In this document: positions 8,798 through 16,891 of the stretch, one piece after another
How the letters are laid out: each line of letters begins with the position of its first letter
Position numbering within the stretch: the first letter of the stretch is position 1
Origin: JABFXX01 sp036489755
GTDB taxonomy: Bacteria; Myxococcota_A; Polyangia; Haliangiales; Haliangiaceae
DNA length: 64,000 nucleotides
Assembly: GCA_036489755.1 (NCBI GenBank)
Contig: DASXFD010000075.1
Span: 1-64,000, forward strand
Direction: 5' to 3'
Notes under the pieces: model-generated
The model's input: the letters and a program-made list of their open reading frames with translations, nothing else
The model's database searches: none
What the model was told of the DNA's origin: nothing
Position numbers and translations under genes: made by a program

Positions 8798-8814
8798 GGC
8801 CGATAACAGTTGTC
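8789..8814 (+). promoter_or_regulatory. Stem-loop covering a stop and the next TTG start
   Basis: GACAACT (8789-8795) pairs perfectly with AGTTGTC (8808-8814) around a 12-base loop. The left arm runs up to the first base of the stop codon of the upstream cytochrome, and the right arm covers the candidate TTG start at 8810. In mRNA it could tune translation of the downstream cytochrome, or act as a weak terminator or processing site. It has no T-run. Confidence 0.35.
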
Positions 8815-9136
8815 GTCGTTCCTACATCGCAACGTGTTTGCCGTCTCGCTTGTGGTCGCGGCGGTCGGACTTGTCATCGCCGCGTGTGCGCCGGTGCCGC
8901 CGTTCTACGAGCCGACTGCGCCGCCCGACGTTCGTGAAGCCTGCAAGCTGACCGAGCGTCGCTGTACCGCATGTCACGATCGCGATCGCATCGTGAACGC
9001 GCACTACTCGCGCGAAGAGTGGCCGACTATCGTCGAACGTATGCGAGAGATGCCGGGCAGCACCATCGCGCCGACCGAGACCGACACGATCCTGCATTGC
9101 CTACTTAATCGCACCGACTCTGGTCGATCGCAGTAA
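8810..9136 (+). CDS. Small mono-haem cytochrome c lipoprotein
   Basis: Up to 108 residues. From TTG 8810 the lipobox Cys is residue 26 (LVIAAC); a GTG at 8834 would give a more typical signal of 17 residues, so the start is uncertain. The haem motif is C52-T-A-C55-H56 in TTG numbering. The body 'YSREEWPTIVERMREMPGS' and 'ETDTILHCL' follows the pattern of small class I cytochromes, with Met in RMREM as likely axial ligand. It lies 12 bases after the preceding cytochrome gene in the same direction. Expected role: a periplasmic-face electron carrier between the mono-haem and di-haem partners. Confidence 0.75.
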   Translation: MSSFLHRNVFAVSLVVAAVGLVIAACAPVPPFYEPTAPPDVREACKLTERRCTACHDRDRIVNAHYSREEWPTIVERMREMPGSTIAPTETDTILHCLLNRTDSGRSQ

Positions 9137-9153
9137 TTCGAGGGGCGCATTAG

Positions 9154-9212
9154 GCAAACCTGACGGTTTGCACAATCGATTGCACAACTCGCGTTCGCAC
9201 CGTTGCGCAACG
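9154..9212. promoter_or_regulatory. Cluster of TTGC(A/G)CAA boxes and a stem-loop
   Basis: Three copies of an 8-base box lie upstream of the di-haem gene: TTGCACAA at 9168-9175, TTGCACAA at 9180-9187 and TTGCGCAA at 9203-9210. The last lies in the 12-base palindrome CGTTGCGCAACG (9201-9212). The first two are a direct repeat with a 12-base period. Just before them, GCAAACC (9154-9160) and GGTTTGC (9165-9171) form a 7-bp stem with a TGAC loop. The boxes look like binding sites for a dimeric regulator and sit about 40-80 bases upstream of a sigma54-like promoter sequence. Confidence 0.45.
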
Positions 9213-9247
9213 CGTTCGCAACCCTCTGGAACGCCGACGTCCCGGAA

Positions 9248-9263
9248 TGGCCCGATTCGAGCA
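9248..9263 (+). promoter_or_regulatory. Candidate sigma54 (-24/-12) promoter
   Basis: TGGCCCG-ATTC-GAGCA has the invariant GG (9249-9250) and GC (9261-9262) separated by ten bases, and matches most of the consensus TGGCACG-N4-TTGCA. Transcription would begin near 9274, about 40 bases before the di-haem cytochrome start. An FHA-sigma54 activator gene lies 1.5 kb downstream. A match of this quality can occur by chance in GC-rich DNA. Confidence 0.4.
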
Positions 9264-9315
9264 ACACCCCAGCCGCGGGGAAGGGCGACGTTTGATCCCC
9301 CATAAGGAGGACGCG

Positions 9316-10614
9316 GTGAATCGCTATTGGCTGTTATGTCTGTTTGGTTCATTCCTTGTCGGCGGCTGTACGACAGACAGCTCGTCTGACGGTACTGCCG
9401 ACGTCGATGTCGGTGACGGCCCGGACGTCAATATCGATCTCAGCATCTCGCTCCCCAACAACTTTCCCTTCTTGGACGACCATGGCTTGTCTGCGTCGTA
9501 CAGCACGCAAGGTAAAGTCGACCTGAACGGCGATTTCTTTAAGTCGTTCGGCATCAACGGTCGCACGTGCGGCAGTTGCCACAAGCCCAGCGACAGCTGG
9601 ACGGTGTCGCTGGTCGACATCAACTTGACCTTCGACCTCACGCTCGGTCTCGATCCGATCTTCCGTCCGGTCGACGGCACGACCTCGCCGAACGCAGACG
9701 TCCACACGCTCGCGGATCGTCGCAAGGCGTACAGCATGCTGCTGTCGCGTGGCACCATCCGCATCGGCATCGGCATGCCAACCGGCGCGGACTACACGCT
9801 CAGCGCGGTCGATGACCCGTATAACTTCGCGTCGGCGAGCGAGCTCTCGTTGTTCCGGCGCCCGCTACCGGCGACCAACCTCGCGTTCGTGAACACGGTG
9901 ATGTGGGATGGTCGTGTCACCGGCGACAACATCTTTGACGCGTTCGTGAACCAGGCGAATGCCGCCACCGAGGGCCACGCGCAGAGCCCGGTGCCGCTGC
10001 CGACTGCCGCCGCCAACCAGATCGTCGAGTTCGAGACCGCGCTCTCGACCGCGCAGACCCTCACGCTTCCGGAAGGCGTTCTCAACACGCAAGGCGCGAC
10101 CGGCGATCCCGAAGATCTCTCCAAGCAGGCCGTCGGGGCCGGTGCATTCGACCTGTTCGACTCCTGGGAAGACAGCTCCGACCCGGCGAAGCGGTCGGTC
10201 TATCGCGGCCAGGTGGTGTTCAACACGCAGCTGCGCACGACCGGCGGCGGCGCGTGCAATGGCTGCCACAGCAACCAGAATGACGGCACGAACGCGAAGG
10301 GTACGTTCTTCAACATCCACTCGGCCGACGGCGCACTGCGCACGGCCGACCTGCCGCTCTACACGTTCGAAGACGGCAGCGGTGACGTCGTCCAGACGAC
10401 GGACCCCGGTCGCGGCCTGATCACCGGCCTGTTCGCCGACATCGGCAAGTTCAAGGTGCCGGGGTTGCGCGGCCTCTCCGCTCGCGCGCCGTACTTCCAT
10501 AACGGACAGGCGCGAACGCTGCTCGACGTCGTCCGTTTTTACGAGGACAACCTCGACTTCGCATTCACGGAGCAGCAGGAGACGGATCTCGTGAACTTCC
10601 TCGCGGCGCTGTAG
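9316..10614 (+). CDS. Di-haem cytochrome c lipoprotein, MauG/CcpA peroxidase family
   Basis: A 432-residue lipoprotein. GTG 9316 is set by a strong AAGGAGG 6 bases upstream. The signal ends in LVGGC. Haem sites are C85-G-S-C88-H89 and C314-N-G-C317-H318. The C-terminal stretch 'FKVPGLRGLSARAPYFHNGQ' followed by 'TLLDVVRFYE' is the signature of di-haem cytochrome c peroxidases and MauG-like enzymes. 'MWDGRVTGDNIFDAF' in the middle is also typical. Family members reduce hydrogen peroxide or oxidise partner proteins in the periplasm, taking electrons from small c-type cytochromes or cupredoxins; both kinds are encoded next door. A strong hairpin follows the stop. Confidence 0.88.
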   Translation: MNRYWLLCLFGSFLVGGCTTDSSSDGTADVDVGDGPDVNIDLSISLPNNFPFLDDHGLSASYSTQGKVDLNGDFFKSFGINGRTCGSCHKPSDSWTVSLVDINLTFDLTLGLDPIFRPVDGTTSPNADVHTLADRRKAYSMLLSRGTIRIGIGMPTGADYTLSAVDDPYNFASASELSLFRRPLPATNLAFVNTVMWDGRVTGDNIFDAFVNQANAATEGHAQSPVPLPTAAANQIVEFETALSTAQTLTLPEGVLNTQGATGDPEDLSKQAVGAGAFDLFDSWEDSSDPAKRSVYRGQVVFNTQLRTTGGGACNGCHSNQNDGTNAKGTFFNIHSADGALRTADLPLYTFEDGSGDVVQTTDPGRGLITGLFADIGKFKVPGLRGLSARAPYFHNGQARTLLDVVRFYEDNLDFAFTEQQETDLVNFLAAL

Positions 10615-10636
10615 CGAACGCTGGATGCTTCGATAA

Positions 10637-10662
10637 ATGGGCGGCTCTTCGGGGCCGCCCAT
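10637..10662 (+). terminator. GC-rich hairpin with a UUCG tetraloop
   Basis: An 11-bp stem (ATGGGCGGCTC / GGGCCGCCCAT, one G-T wobble) closes on a C-UUCG-G tetraloop, one of the most stable RNA loops. It starts 23 bases after the di-haem gene stop. It lacks a strong T-tract, so it may be a 3'-end stabiliser or a partial terminator rather than a complete intrinsic terminator. The ATG at 10637 inside it is not a credible gene start. Confidence 0.6.
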
Positions 10663-10756
10663 CTTGCGTTCGGGCACTACATCTCGACCGTGCGCACGAC
10701 ACGCGTGCCGTCGACCTTACATTCTGATCCAACCTGTCGCGTGTTATCGTGGCCAC

Positions 10757-12487
10757 GTGGGTCGCTCGGAACGCGTCACTATTCCGGTCCCGCTCGGCCA
10801 GCGCGTTGCCGGTCGATTCCGTCTCTTGGTGGTCGCGGACACCGAGATTCTGGGCACCCATCCACTGCCGGAGAGCGGCAGCATCACGATCGGACGTGAT
10901 TCCGACAACAACGTCGTGATCGATCACGACTCGATATCGAGGCGACATGCGGTGTTGCACATCGGTCGCGTGATCACGATCGAAGATAAGAACAGCTCGA
11001 ACGGCACGAAGGTTCGAGACATTGCAATTCCGCCTCATCAGCCGCGCGAGCTCGGCATCAACGAGCTCGTCACCCTCGGCTCGCTGACGCTGATCATCCA
11101 GGCGCGCTTCGCGCCGGTGCTGACGAATCGAATCGTCACCCACGACTATTTCCAAGCGCGCGTCGAAGAAGAATGCGCCCGTGCAGGCCGCAACGACGTG
11201 CAATTTGCGGTGATTGGAATTCGAGTTTCGGAAGCGCCAGAAAACGTGATTGTCGAGACATTGATGTCCACACTTCGACAATCTGATGTATTCGCGAAGT
11301 TCGATGAGGGCCTGTACGAGCTCTTGTTGCTCGACACCACGCTTGCACAAGCGGAGCAGGTCGCACAGCGGCTGGTCACGTCGCTGCAGCTCGTTGGCAC
11401 GGCATCGCACGTCATCGCACACTTTCCGACCAGCGGTCGCAGCGCCTACACGCTCATGACCGGAATCGCCGGCCACACCGATGAGCTCGATGGTGACCTC
11501 GTGATCGCCGAGCGCTCGATGCGCGATCTCTACTCGCTCGCGAAGCGACTTGCCGCTTCCGATCTGCCGGTCCTGATCCTCGGCGAGACCGGCGTTGGCA
11601 AAGAGAAGATGTCGCGCGCGGTCCACAACTACTCGCCGCGAAGCAACAAGCCGTTCGTCGCGATCAACTGCGCCGCCTTGAACGACAACCTGCTCGAAAG
11701 CGAGCTGTTCGGTCACCAGCGCGGCTCGTTCACCGGTGCACACTCGGACAAAGCGGGTCTGTTCGAAGCGGCCGCGGGCGGGACGGTGTTCCTCGACGAG
11801 ATCGGCGACATGTCGCTCGCGATTCAGGCAAAGCTGCTGCGCGTCATCGAAGACGGTGAAGTTCGCCGCGTCGGTGCGGTGAAGGCTCACAAGACCGGGG
11901 CGCGTTTCGTCGCCGCGACGAACGCGGACCTCGAGAGCGCGATCGAACGCGGCGCGTTCCGCGAGGATCTGTACTTCCGGCTGAGCGCGGCTACTCTCGT
12001 CATTCCGCCGCTGCGTGAGCGCCCTCGCGAGCTCGATGCGCTGGTTCGCCGCTTCGCGTCGCACGCGGGCACGCGGACGTCGGGCGCGCCGAAGCAGATC
12101 TCGAGCGAAGCGCTGGCGTTGCTGCGCGGCTACAGCTGGCCCGGCAACATTCGCGAGCTACGCAACGTGATCGAGCGCGCGGTCGTGCTGTCGAGCGAAG
12201 GCCCGATCACGCCCGAGCATCTCCCGGTCGAGAAGATGCGCGGCACGTTCGTCCGCCCGGCGACCAACAGCGAGGAGTCGCCACGAGAGCGAGTGAAGCT
12301 GACGGCGGTCGAGGAGCGCGCGCGCGTCGTGGAAGCACTCGAACGCGCCAACGGCAATCAGAGTCAGGCTGCGTCGCTGCTCGGCGTCTCGCGACGGACC
12401 TTGATCAACCGCCTCGTGCAGTACGATCTGCCGCGGCCGCGCAAAGGGCGCGCGCGTGACAACGACAAGACGACAGGCGAGGGCTGA
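10757..12487 (+). CDS. FHA-domain sigma54 activator with a GGDEF-like middle domain
   Basis: A 576-residue transcription activator. GTG 10757 is chosen because it immediately precedes the FHA domain; longer versions would read through the hairpin at 10637. Residues about 20-115 are an FHA phosphothreonine reader ('ITIGRDSDNNVVIDHDSISR', 'NSSNGTKV'). Residues about 130-230 resemble a degenerate GGDEF fold ('LRQSDVFAKFDEGLYELLLL') with no active-site motif. The AAA+ sigma54 domain has Walker A GETGVGKE (276-283), a loop 1 of GSFTGA (323-328) instead of GAFTGA, Walker B FLDE (345-348) and 'YSWPGNIRELRN'. A Fis-type helix-turn-helix ends the protein ('NQSQAASLLGVSRRTLINRL'). It is probably switched by a Ser/Thr kinase through the FHA domain, as in known myxobacterial FHA activators, and likely controls the adjacent redox genes. 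Confidence 0.9.
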   Translation: MGRSERVTIPVPLGQRVAGRFRLLVVADTEILGTHPLPESGSITIGRDSDNNVVIDHDSISRRHAVLHIGRVITIEDKNSSNGTKVRDIAIPPHQPRELGINELVTLGSLTLIIQARFAPVLTNRIVTHDYFQARVEEECARAGRNDVQFAVIGIRVSEAPENVIVETLMSTLRQSDVFAKFDEGLYELLLLDTTLAQAEQVAQRLVTSLQLVGTASHVIAHFPTSGRSAYTLMTGIAGHTDELDGDLVIAERSMRDLYSLAKRLAASDLPVLILGETGVGKEKMSRAVHNYSPRSNKPFVAINCAALNDNLLESELFGHQRGSFTGAHSDKAGLFEAAAGGTVFLDEIGDMSLAIQAKLLRVIEDGEVRRVGAVKAHKTGARFVAATNADLESAIERGAFREDLYFRLSAATLVIPPLRERPRELDALVRRFASHAGTRTSGAPKQISSEALALLRGYSWPGNIRELRNVIERAVVLSSEGPITPEHLPVEKMRGTFVRPATNSEESPRERVKLTAVEERARVVEALERANGNQSQAASLLGVSRRTLINRLVQYDLPRPRKGRARDNDKTTGEG

Positions 12488-12538
12488 CTGTGGCGCGTGC
12501 GCTTGAAGTCGGGGCGCCGGCAACGGTACATCTGGAAC

Positions 12539-13903
12539 ATGAAGCTTGTCGGCGTAATCGCGGTGTTGCTCGTCGCGTGTGGAAGCAACGGCTCTTCGAC
12601 TCCTCCATCCGTCCCACCAGCGGCACCGACGGCGTCAGCGGCCCAACCGCCGCCTCCTCCGCCGAGGTCGTTATACGACCGTCTCGGGGGCAAGCCGGCG
12701 GTAACCGCCGTCGTCGCCGAGTTCGTCGCGCGGACGACCAGCGACGATCGGGTGAAGGATCGCTTCTTCAACGTCGACGCGGAGAACCTCAAGAAGCTGC
12801 TCGTCGAGTTCGTGTGCTCCGCCGCCGGAGGCGGATGCACGTACGAAGGTCGAGACATGAAGACTGCGCACGGCGGGATGCAGTTGGTCGACGACGAGTT
12901 CAGCGCCGTCGTCGAGGATCTGTCGGGCGCGCTCGACAAGTTCAACGTGCCGGCGAAAGAAAAAGGCGAGCTGCTCGGCGCGCTGGGGCCGCTCAAGCCC
13001 CAGATGGTCGTTTCGCCGGACCAATTGCATCCCATCGACGAGGCCAAGCTCGCCAAGGTCACGAAGCTTGCGGCGACTCTCGGCGACCCGGAGGCCAAAC
13101 GCCTGCTTCAGACTGCCGTGATCGCCGGCCAGCGCGGTCAACGCAGCTACGCCGAGCAATTGTTCTCGCGCGCCGAGCTCATCACCGGCGCCAAGCCGCT
13201 CGCGAGCGTCGCAACCGTGTTCCGCGCCGGCGCGCCGCAGCGGATCGCGACCCCGACGAAAAAGCTTCCCGACGCGGGACCGCAGCCTGCGGTCGCTGGT
13301 AAGGACGACGAGGCCGAGCTTCCGAAGCCGAAAGGGCCGATCGCCGTTCTCCACGGCAAGTTGACGATCGACGGCAAGCCGATCCAAGGAATCGGTGTCG
13401 TGATGATGTACGGCGCCGGTGGTGTCAAACGCGTTGCGAAGAAGCGCGTCATCGAGCAGCGCAACAAGACGTTCGCTCCGCACGTGACGGCGGTGCCCGT
13501 CGGCTCGACGATCTCCTTCCCGAATTACGACGACCTCTTCCACAACGTGTTCTCGGTCTCGAAGGCGAAAGCCTTCGATCTCGGCCTATACAAGAACGGC
13601 GAGACGCGCGAGATCACGCTCGACAAGCCCGGCGTTATTCGCGTGGGGTGCAACATTCACGCGAATATGTCCGCGTACATCATCGCGGTGGACGCGCCTC
13701 ACTACACGATCGTCGATCCCGACGGCGGGTTCCTGTTCAACACACTCCTGCCGGGCAAGTACCGCGCGCAGATCTGGCTCGAAAACGCGGCCGAGCCGTT
13801 GACCAGCGAGGTCCAGATCAAGCAAGGCGACAACCAGCTTAGCTTGGATCTAAAGGGCGGCGGCGGTGGCGTGAGCCCGGACAAGTTCGGCGCGCCGCGC
13901 TGA
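12539..13903 (+). CDS. Truncated haemoglobin-cupredoxin fusion lipoprotein
   Basis: A 454-residue lipoprotein from ATG 12539: MKLVGVIAVLLVAC, lipidated Cys14. After a Pro-rich linker, residues about 44-157 form a group I truncated globin: 'SLYDRLGG', 'DRVKDRFF', 'GGGCTYEGRDMKTAH' with proximal His111, and 'ALDKFNV'. The B10 position, normally Tyr, appears to be Val63. A helical connector (about 160-260) leads to a cupredoxin (about 268-440) with the full type-1 copper set: His335 in 'LFHNVF', Cys371, His374 and Met377 in 'GCNIHANM'. Haem and copper centres on one lipid-anchored chain suggest an envelope protein that binds O2, NO or peroxide and passes electrons to or from neighbouring cytochromes. 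It ends 3 bases from the convergent receptor kinase. Confidence 0.85.
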   Translation: MKLVGVIAVLLVACGSNGSSTPPSVPPAAPTASAAQPPPPPPRSLYDRLGGKPAVTAVVAEFVARTTSDDRVKDRFFNVDAENLKKLLVEFVCSAAGGGCTYEGRDMKTAHGGMQLVDDEFSAVVEDLSGALDKFNVPAKEKGELLGALGPLKPQMVVSPDQLHPIDEAKLAKVTKLAATLGDPEAKRLLQTAVIAGQRGQRSYAEQLFSRAELITGAKPLASVATVFRAGAPQRIATPTKKLPDAGPQPAVAGKDDEAELPKPKGPIAVLHGKLTIDGKPIQGIGVVMMYGAGGVKRVAKKRVIEQRNKTFAPHVTAVPVGSTISFPNYDDLFHNVFSVSKAKAFDLGLYKNGETREITLDKPGVIRVGCNIHANMSAYIIAVDAPHYTIVDPDGGFLFNTLLPGKYRAQIWLENAAEPLTSEVQIKQGDNQLSLDLKGGGGGVSPDKFGAPR

Positions 13904-13906
13904 GCG

Positions 13907-15856
13907 TCAGCTCGTCGAGCTACGTGCCCGCGAGCGAGCAAACGCGTAGGCGACGAGCAATAGCCCAGCTCCGCCGAAGAGTGCGTAGCGCACCGGCTCG
14001 ATCCATGCCGGACTTAACGGCGCGGCTTCGAGTGGAATGGCGATAAGCCGCGCCTGACCCGTGTTCCAGTCCGTGGTGGGCAGCGCGATGGTGATCGGGT
14101 CGCTATCCCCATTGCCGCGAGGCGGGACCAAGACGATCGGCTCGCCGAAACCTTCGACCCTCGCACTCGTGGCGTGGCCGGCAAGTGACCTATCGACAGC
14201 GGACAGATCGACGAGGACCGAGACGCCGAGCACGCCCGCGACCTTGCCGTTCGTACCTGCGATCGGCGCACCACTCACGGCGTGTGCGTGCTGGTCGGCG
14301 ATCTCGATGCGCGTCTCGCCGGCCTTGAGCGGCGCGAGCGGGCGGGCCGAGGCCGGCTCTCGGGCGAGTGAGACCGGGCCGCTGGCCCGCAGCTGAAAGA
14401 TCTCGATCGTCTCACCGGTGTTGGTCGAGAACGCGTACTCGTTCGTCACGAGGTCTTTCATTGTTGCGGCATCCGTCGCGATAGCCGCGCGCAAGATCGG
14501 CGTCGCCGCGATTCCATCGGATTTGATGTGGGCCGAGTTCGCTGCCTCATCGAACGCCGACGCGACCTTGTCCGCCTCGGCGGAGATCGCCGCGACCGCT
14601 TCCGGGTGGCGATCGGGCTGCAACGTGCGCTCAGCGACGATCGAACCGGCGCCCGCCAGCGCCGCGAGGACGGCGCCGACGAGCCACAGCGGACTCGCTT
14701 TTGAGGTCTTCTGGGTCTGCAGCGGCGGCTTCACGGCGATCTCCGCGGAGCGCGTCTTTGCTGCGCTCGTCGTGACTCCGCTCGTGCTGTCTGACCCGAG
14801 GGGCATGAATGCCGGAGCGTCGCTCGATTGTGCGTCGGCGGTATCGCGAAGGTAGTCTTCGAACCTCTTGCCGTCGGTCTGCGCGCGCAGCCACGCCTCG
14901 ACCTTTTTTTCAAACAGCCTTCCCATGAGCGCCGCGACGTTCACCGACGACTGCGGCATCTTGCGTTCGCGAGCGAAGCTCTCGAGATCGAGCTGCATCT
15001 CCTGCGCGGTCTGGTAACGGTTGGCTGGGTCCTTCTCGAGCGCTCGCATCACGATCTGCTCGAGCTCGGCCGGATAATCGGGGACGCGCCGCGACGGTGG
15101 CTCGACCGGCCCATCGACGATCGCGCGCAGCAGCTCGAAATCTCCGTCCTTGTTGAATAACCTCGTCAACGTGGTCAGCTCGTAGAGCACGATGCCCATC
15201 GAGAAGATGTCGCTGCGCCGGTCGAGCGGTCGGCTGCGGCACTGTTCCGGCGACATATACGAGTACTTGCCCTTGAGCACGCCGCGCCTTGTCTCGCTCG
15301 TGCGGTTCTGCGCTTTGGCGATTCCGAAATCGCAGAGCTTCACCGCGCCGTCGTGACTGATCAGCACGTTGGAGGGAGACACGTCGCGGTGGATGATCTC
15401 GAGTGGCTTTCCGTCGAGCCCACGCTTCTCGTGAGCGTAGTGGAGCGCCGCGCAGGCGTGACTCGCGATGTAGACCGCATCCGCGAGTGGCAGCGTTTCG
15501 TTGCGCTTGAGCGCCGCCGACATGACGTGTCGCAGATCGGCACCGTGCACGTACTCCATGACAAAGAAGTACGAGTTGTTGACCAGACCGATCTCGTAGA
15601 CCTGCGCGATGTTCGGGTGTTCGAGCGTGGCAACCAACCGCGCCTCGTCAAGAAAGAATCCCGTCGCTTCGATGTCGCCTTCGAGATCCGCACGAACACA
15701 CTTGATCACGACGATCTTCTCGAAGCCCTGCAGTCCGGTCTGCCGGGCGACGTAGACCTCCGCCATCCCGCCGGTGGCGAGGTGACCGAGGAGCGAGTAC
15801 CGGCCGAACTGCTCGGGGAGGTGAGACAGTGACCAGGACGGGTCGGAGTCTCCCAT
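13907..15856 (-). CDS. Receptor Ser/Thr kinase with extracytoplasmic Cache-like sensor
   Basis: A 649-residue kinase starting at ATG 15856 (GTG 15892 is an alternative). Residues about 18-285 are the kinase: LATGGMAEVY, 'VVIKCV', HRDVSPSN, CDFGIA, SPEQ. The helix at about 386-408 and a second at about 622-642 bound an extracytoplasmic region of about 210 residues: a helical stalk, then 'ETIEIFQLRASGPVSLA', 'AVSGAPIAGTNGKVAGVLGV' and 'VLVDLSAVDRSLAGH'. This pattern resembles Cache sensor domains of chemoreceptors. Two-helix, sensor-in-loop kinases are rarer than the single-pass kinases elsewhere in this window. Its stop codon lies 3 bases from the stop of the globin-cupredoxin gene, and its natural output candidate is the FHA activator next to it. 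Confidence 0.85.
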   Translation of the reverse strand: MGDSDPSWSLSHLPEQFGRYSLLGHLATGGMAEVYVARQTGLQGFEKIVVIKCVRADLEGDIEATGFFLDEARLVATLEHPNIAQVYEIGLVNNSYFFVMEYVHGADLRHVMSAALKRNETLPLADAVYIASHACAALHYAHEKRGLDGKPLEIIHRDVSPSNVLISHDGAVKLCDFGIAKAQNRTSETRRGVLKGKYSYMSPEQCRSRPLDRRSDIFSMGIVLYELTTLTRLFNKDGDFELLRAIVDGPVEPPSRRVPDYPAELEQIVMRALEKDPANRYQTAQEMQLDLESFARERKMPQSSVNVAALMGRLFEKKVEAWLRAQTDGKRFEDYLRDTADAQSSDAPAFMPLGSDSTSGVTTSAAKTRSAEIAVKPPLQTQKTSKASPLWLVGAVLAALAGAGSIVAERTLQPDRHPEAVAAISAEADKVASAFDEAANSAHIKSDGIAATPILRAAIATDAATMKDLVTNEYAFSTNTGETIEIFQLRASGPVSLAREPASARPLAPLKAGETRIEIADQHAHAVSGAPIAGTNGKVAGVLGVSVLVDLSAVDRSLAGHATSARVEGFGEPIVLVPPRGNGDSDPITIALPTTDWNTGQARLIAIPLEAAPLSPAWIEPVRYALFGGAGLLLVAYAFARSRARSSTS

Positions 15857-15941
15857 TCTTGCTTCTATGATAGGAGCATCGGCCACTCGCACGCAATCTC
15901 GACGTAAAAACGGCCGTTCTAGGGACTGTTCGGAGCTCCCA

Positions 15942-16607
15942 TCAGCCCGGGTCTGCTTCGCGTCGCGCGAATGCCGTGACGAGATCGCTGCGCGTCAGCA
16001 TACCGATCACGCGGTATGGCTCATCGTCGTCGACGATGACCAGACGGCCGACGCCTTCGTTCGCCATTCGCTCGGCGGCCACACATGCGAGCTCGTTCGC
16101 ACTCGCGGTCACAGACGGCCGCGTGATCAGGCTGCCGACTTCGACACTCGGGTCTGCGGCCAGCAGCTCGCGCGACGAGACGACGCCTATCAAGCGACCG
16201 TCGCGTATGACCGGATACGCTTGGTGGCGCGCGAGTGACTGGATCGCATCGCCAACGCGCGCGGCCGCTTCCAGCGATCGGATAGTCGTCGACGCGAGCG
16301 AACCGACGGTGACGTGCGCCAGCGGCGAAACCTCGTATTCGGACCCGACGCGGACCCCGCGTCGTACGACCTGCTCGGTCACGATCGTTGTTCGCATCAT
16401 CAGACACGACGCGAAGTACGCGAGCGAGACGCCCACGACGATAGGCACGACCGCGTAGATCTCCTGCGTCTCGAGTGCCAACGTGATGGCGATGAGCGGA
16501 GCAGGGGCCGCGATGAGCCACACGATTGGCGGAACCCTACGCGTTCGCGTGATGACGATCGGCGGAGCGTGTCGGTGCTCGGCTGGCTCCGTCGGATCGT
16601 CGCGCAT
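15942..16607 (-). pseudogene. Partial duplicate of the ClC channel: last helix and CBS pair
   Basis: From ATG 16607 the frame encodes 221 residues whose last about 190 are nearly identical to the C-terminal part of the neighbouring ClC protein: 'AVVPIVVGVSLAYFASCLMM', 'GRLIGVVSSRELLAADP', 'EGVGRLVIVDDDEPYRVIGM', 'LTRSDLVTAFARREA'. Similarity starts near 16480, in the last channel helix, so the ion pathway is missing. The upstream part is unrelated and Arg/Pro-rich. It is best read as a tandem partial duplication that lost the channel domain. A functional two-helix membrane CBS protein cannot be excluded, because the frame is intact and substitutions are mostly conservative. Confidence 0.7.
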
Positions 16608-16891
16608 CTGTGCGGGTGGCGAGCTCGATCGGATGATCCGCGAGCGCGGCGCGATCTCGCCGGTCTGGATGACGTTGTCGACCGCCGGATTCTGCGCACG
16701 GGGCTTACGCGCTGTTACATGAACACTTGGCGTGATTAGCACCTCGCCACGGTCTTCATCCGAATTCGGTGTCTGGCTCACGTACGATCCACCCCGAGGG
16801 AAGATTGTGCCATGGGCCCACGACCGGTCGTCGAATTCCCATGCGCAGTGCGGGCTGATGGTGTGTTCAGCGCCTACCCGCAGCTCCGGCT
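16608..16891. other. Spacer between ClC gene and its partial copy
   Basis: No convincing gene. A minus-strand frame continues upstream from the duplicate but lacks a start with a ribosome-binding site, and its sequence has no counterpart in the ClC protein. This may be junction or decayed DNA from the duplication event. Confidence 0.35.

Noticed and set aside
10637..10756. Earlier start (ATG 10637) for the sigma54 activator
   Set aside because: The ATG lies in the stable UUCG hairpin, and the extra 40 residues have no domain character. GTG 10757 directly precedes the FHA domain.
15942..16607. Independent ClC channel
   Set aside because: All channel helices except the last are absent, and the upstream sequence is unrelated to the ClC family.
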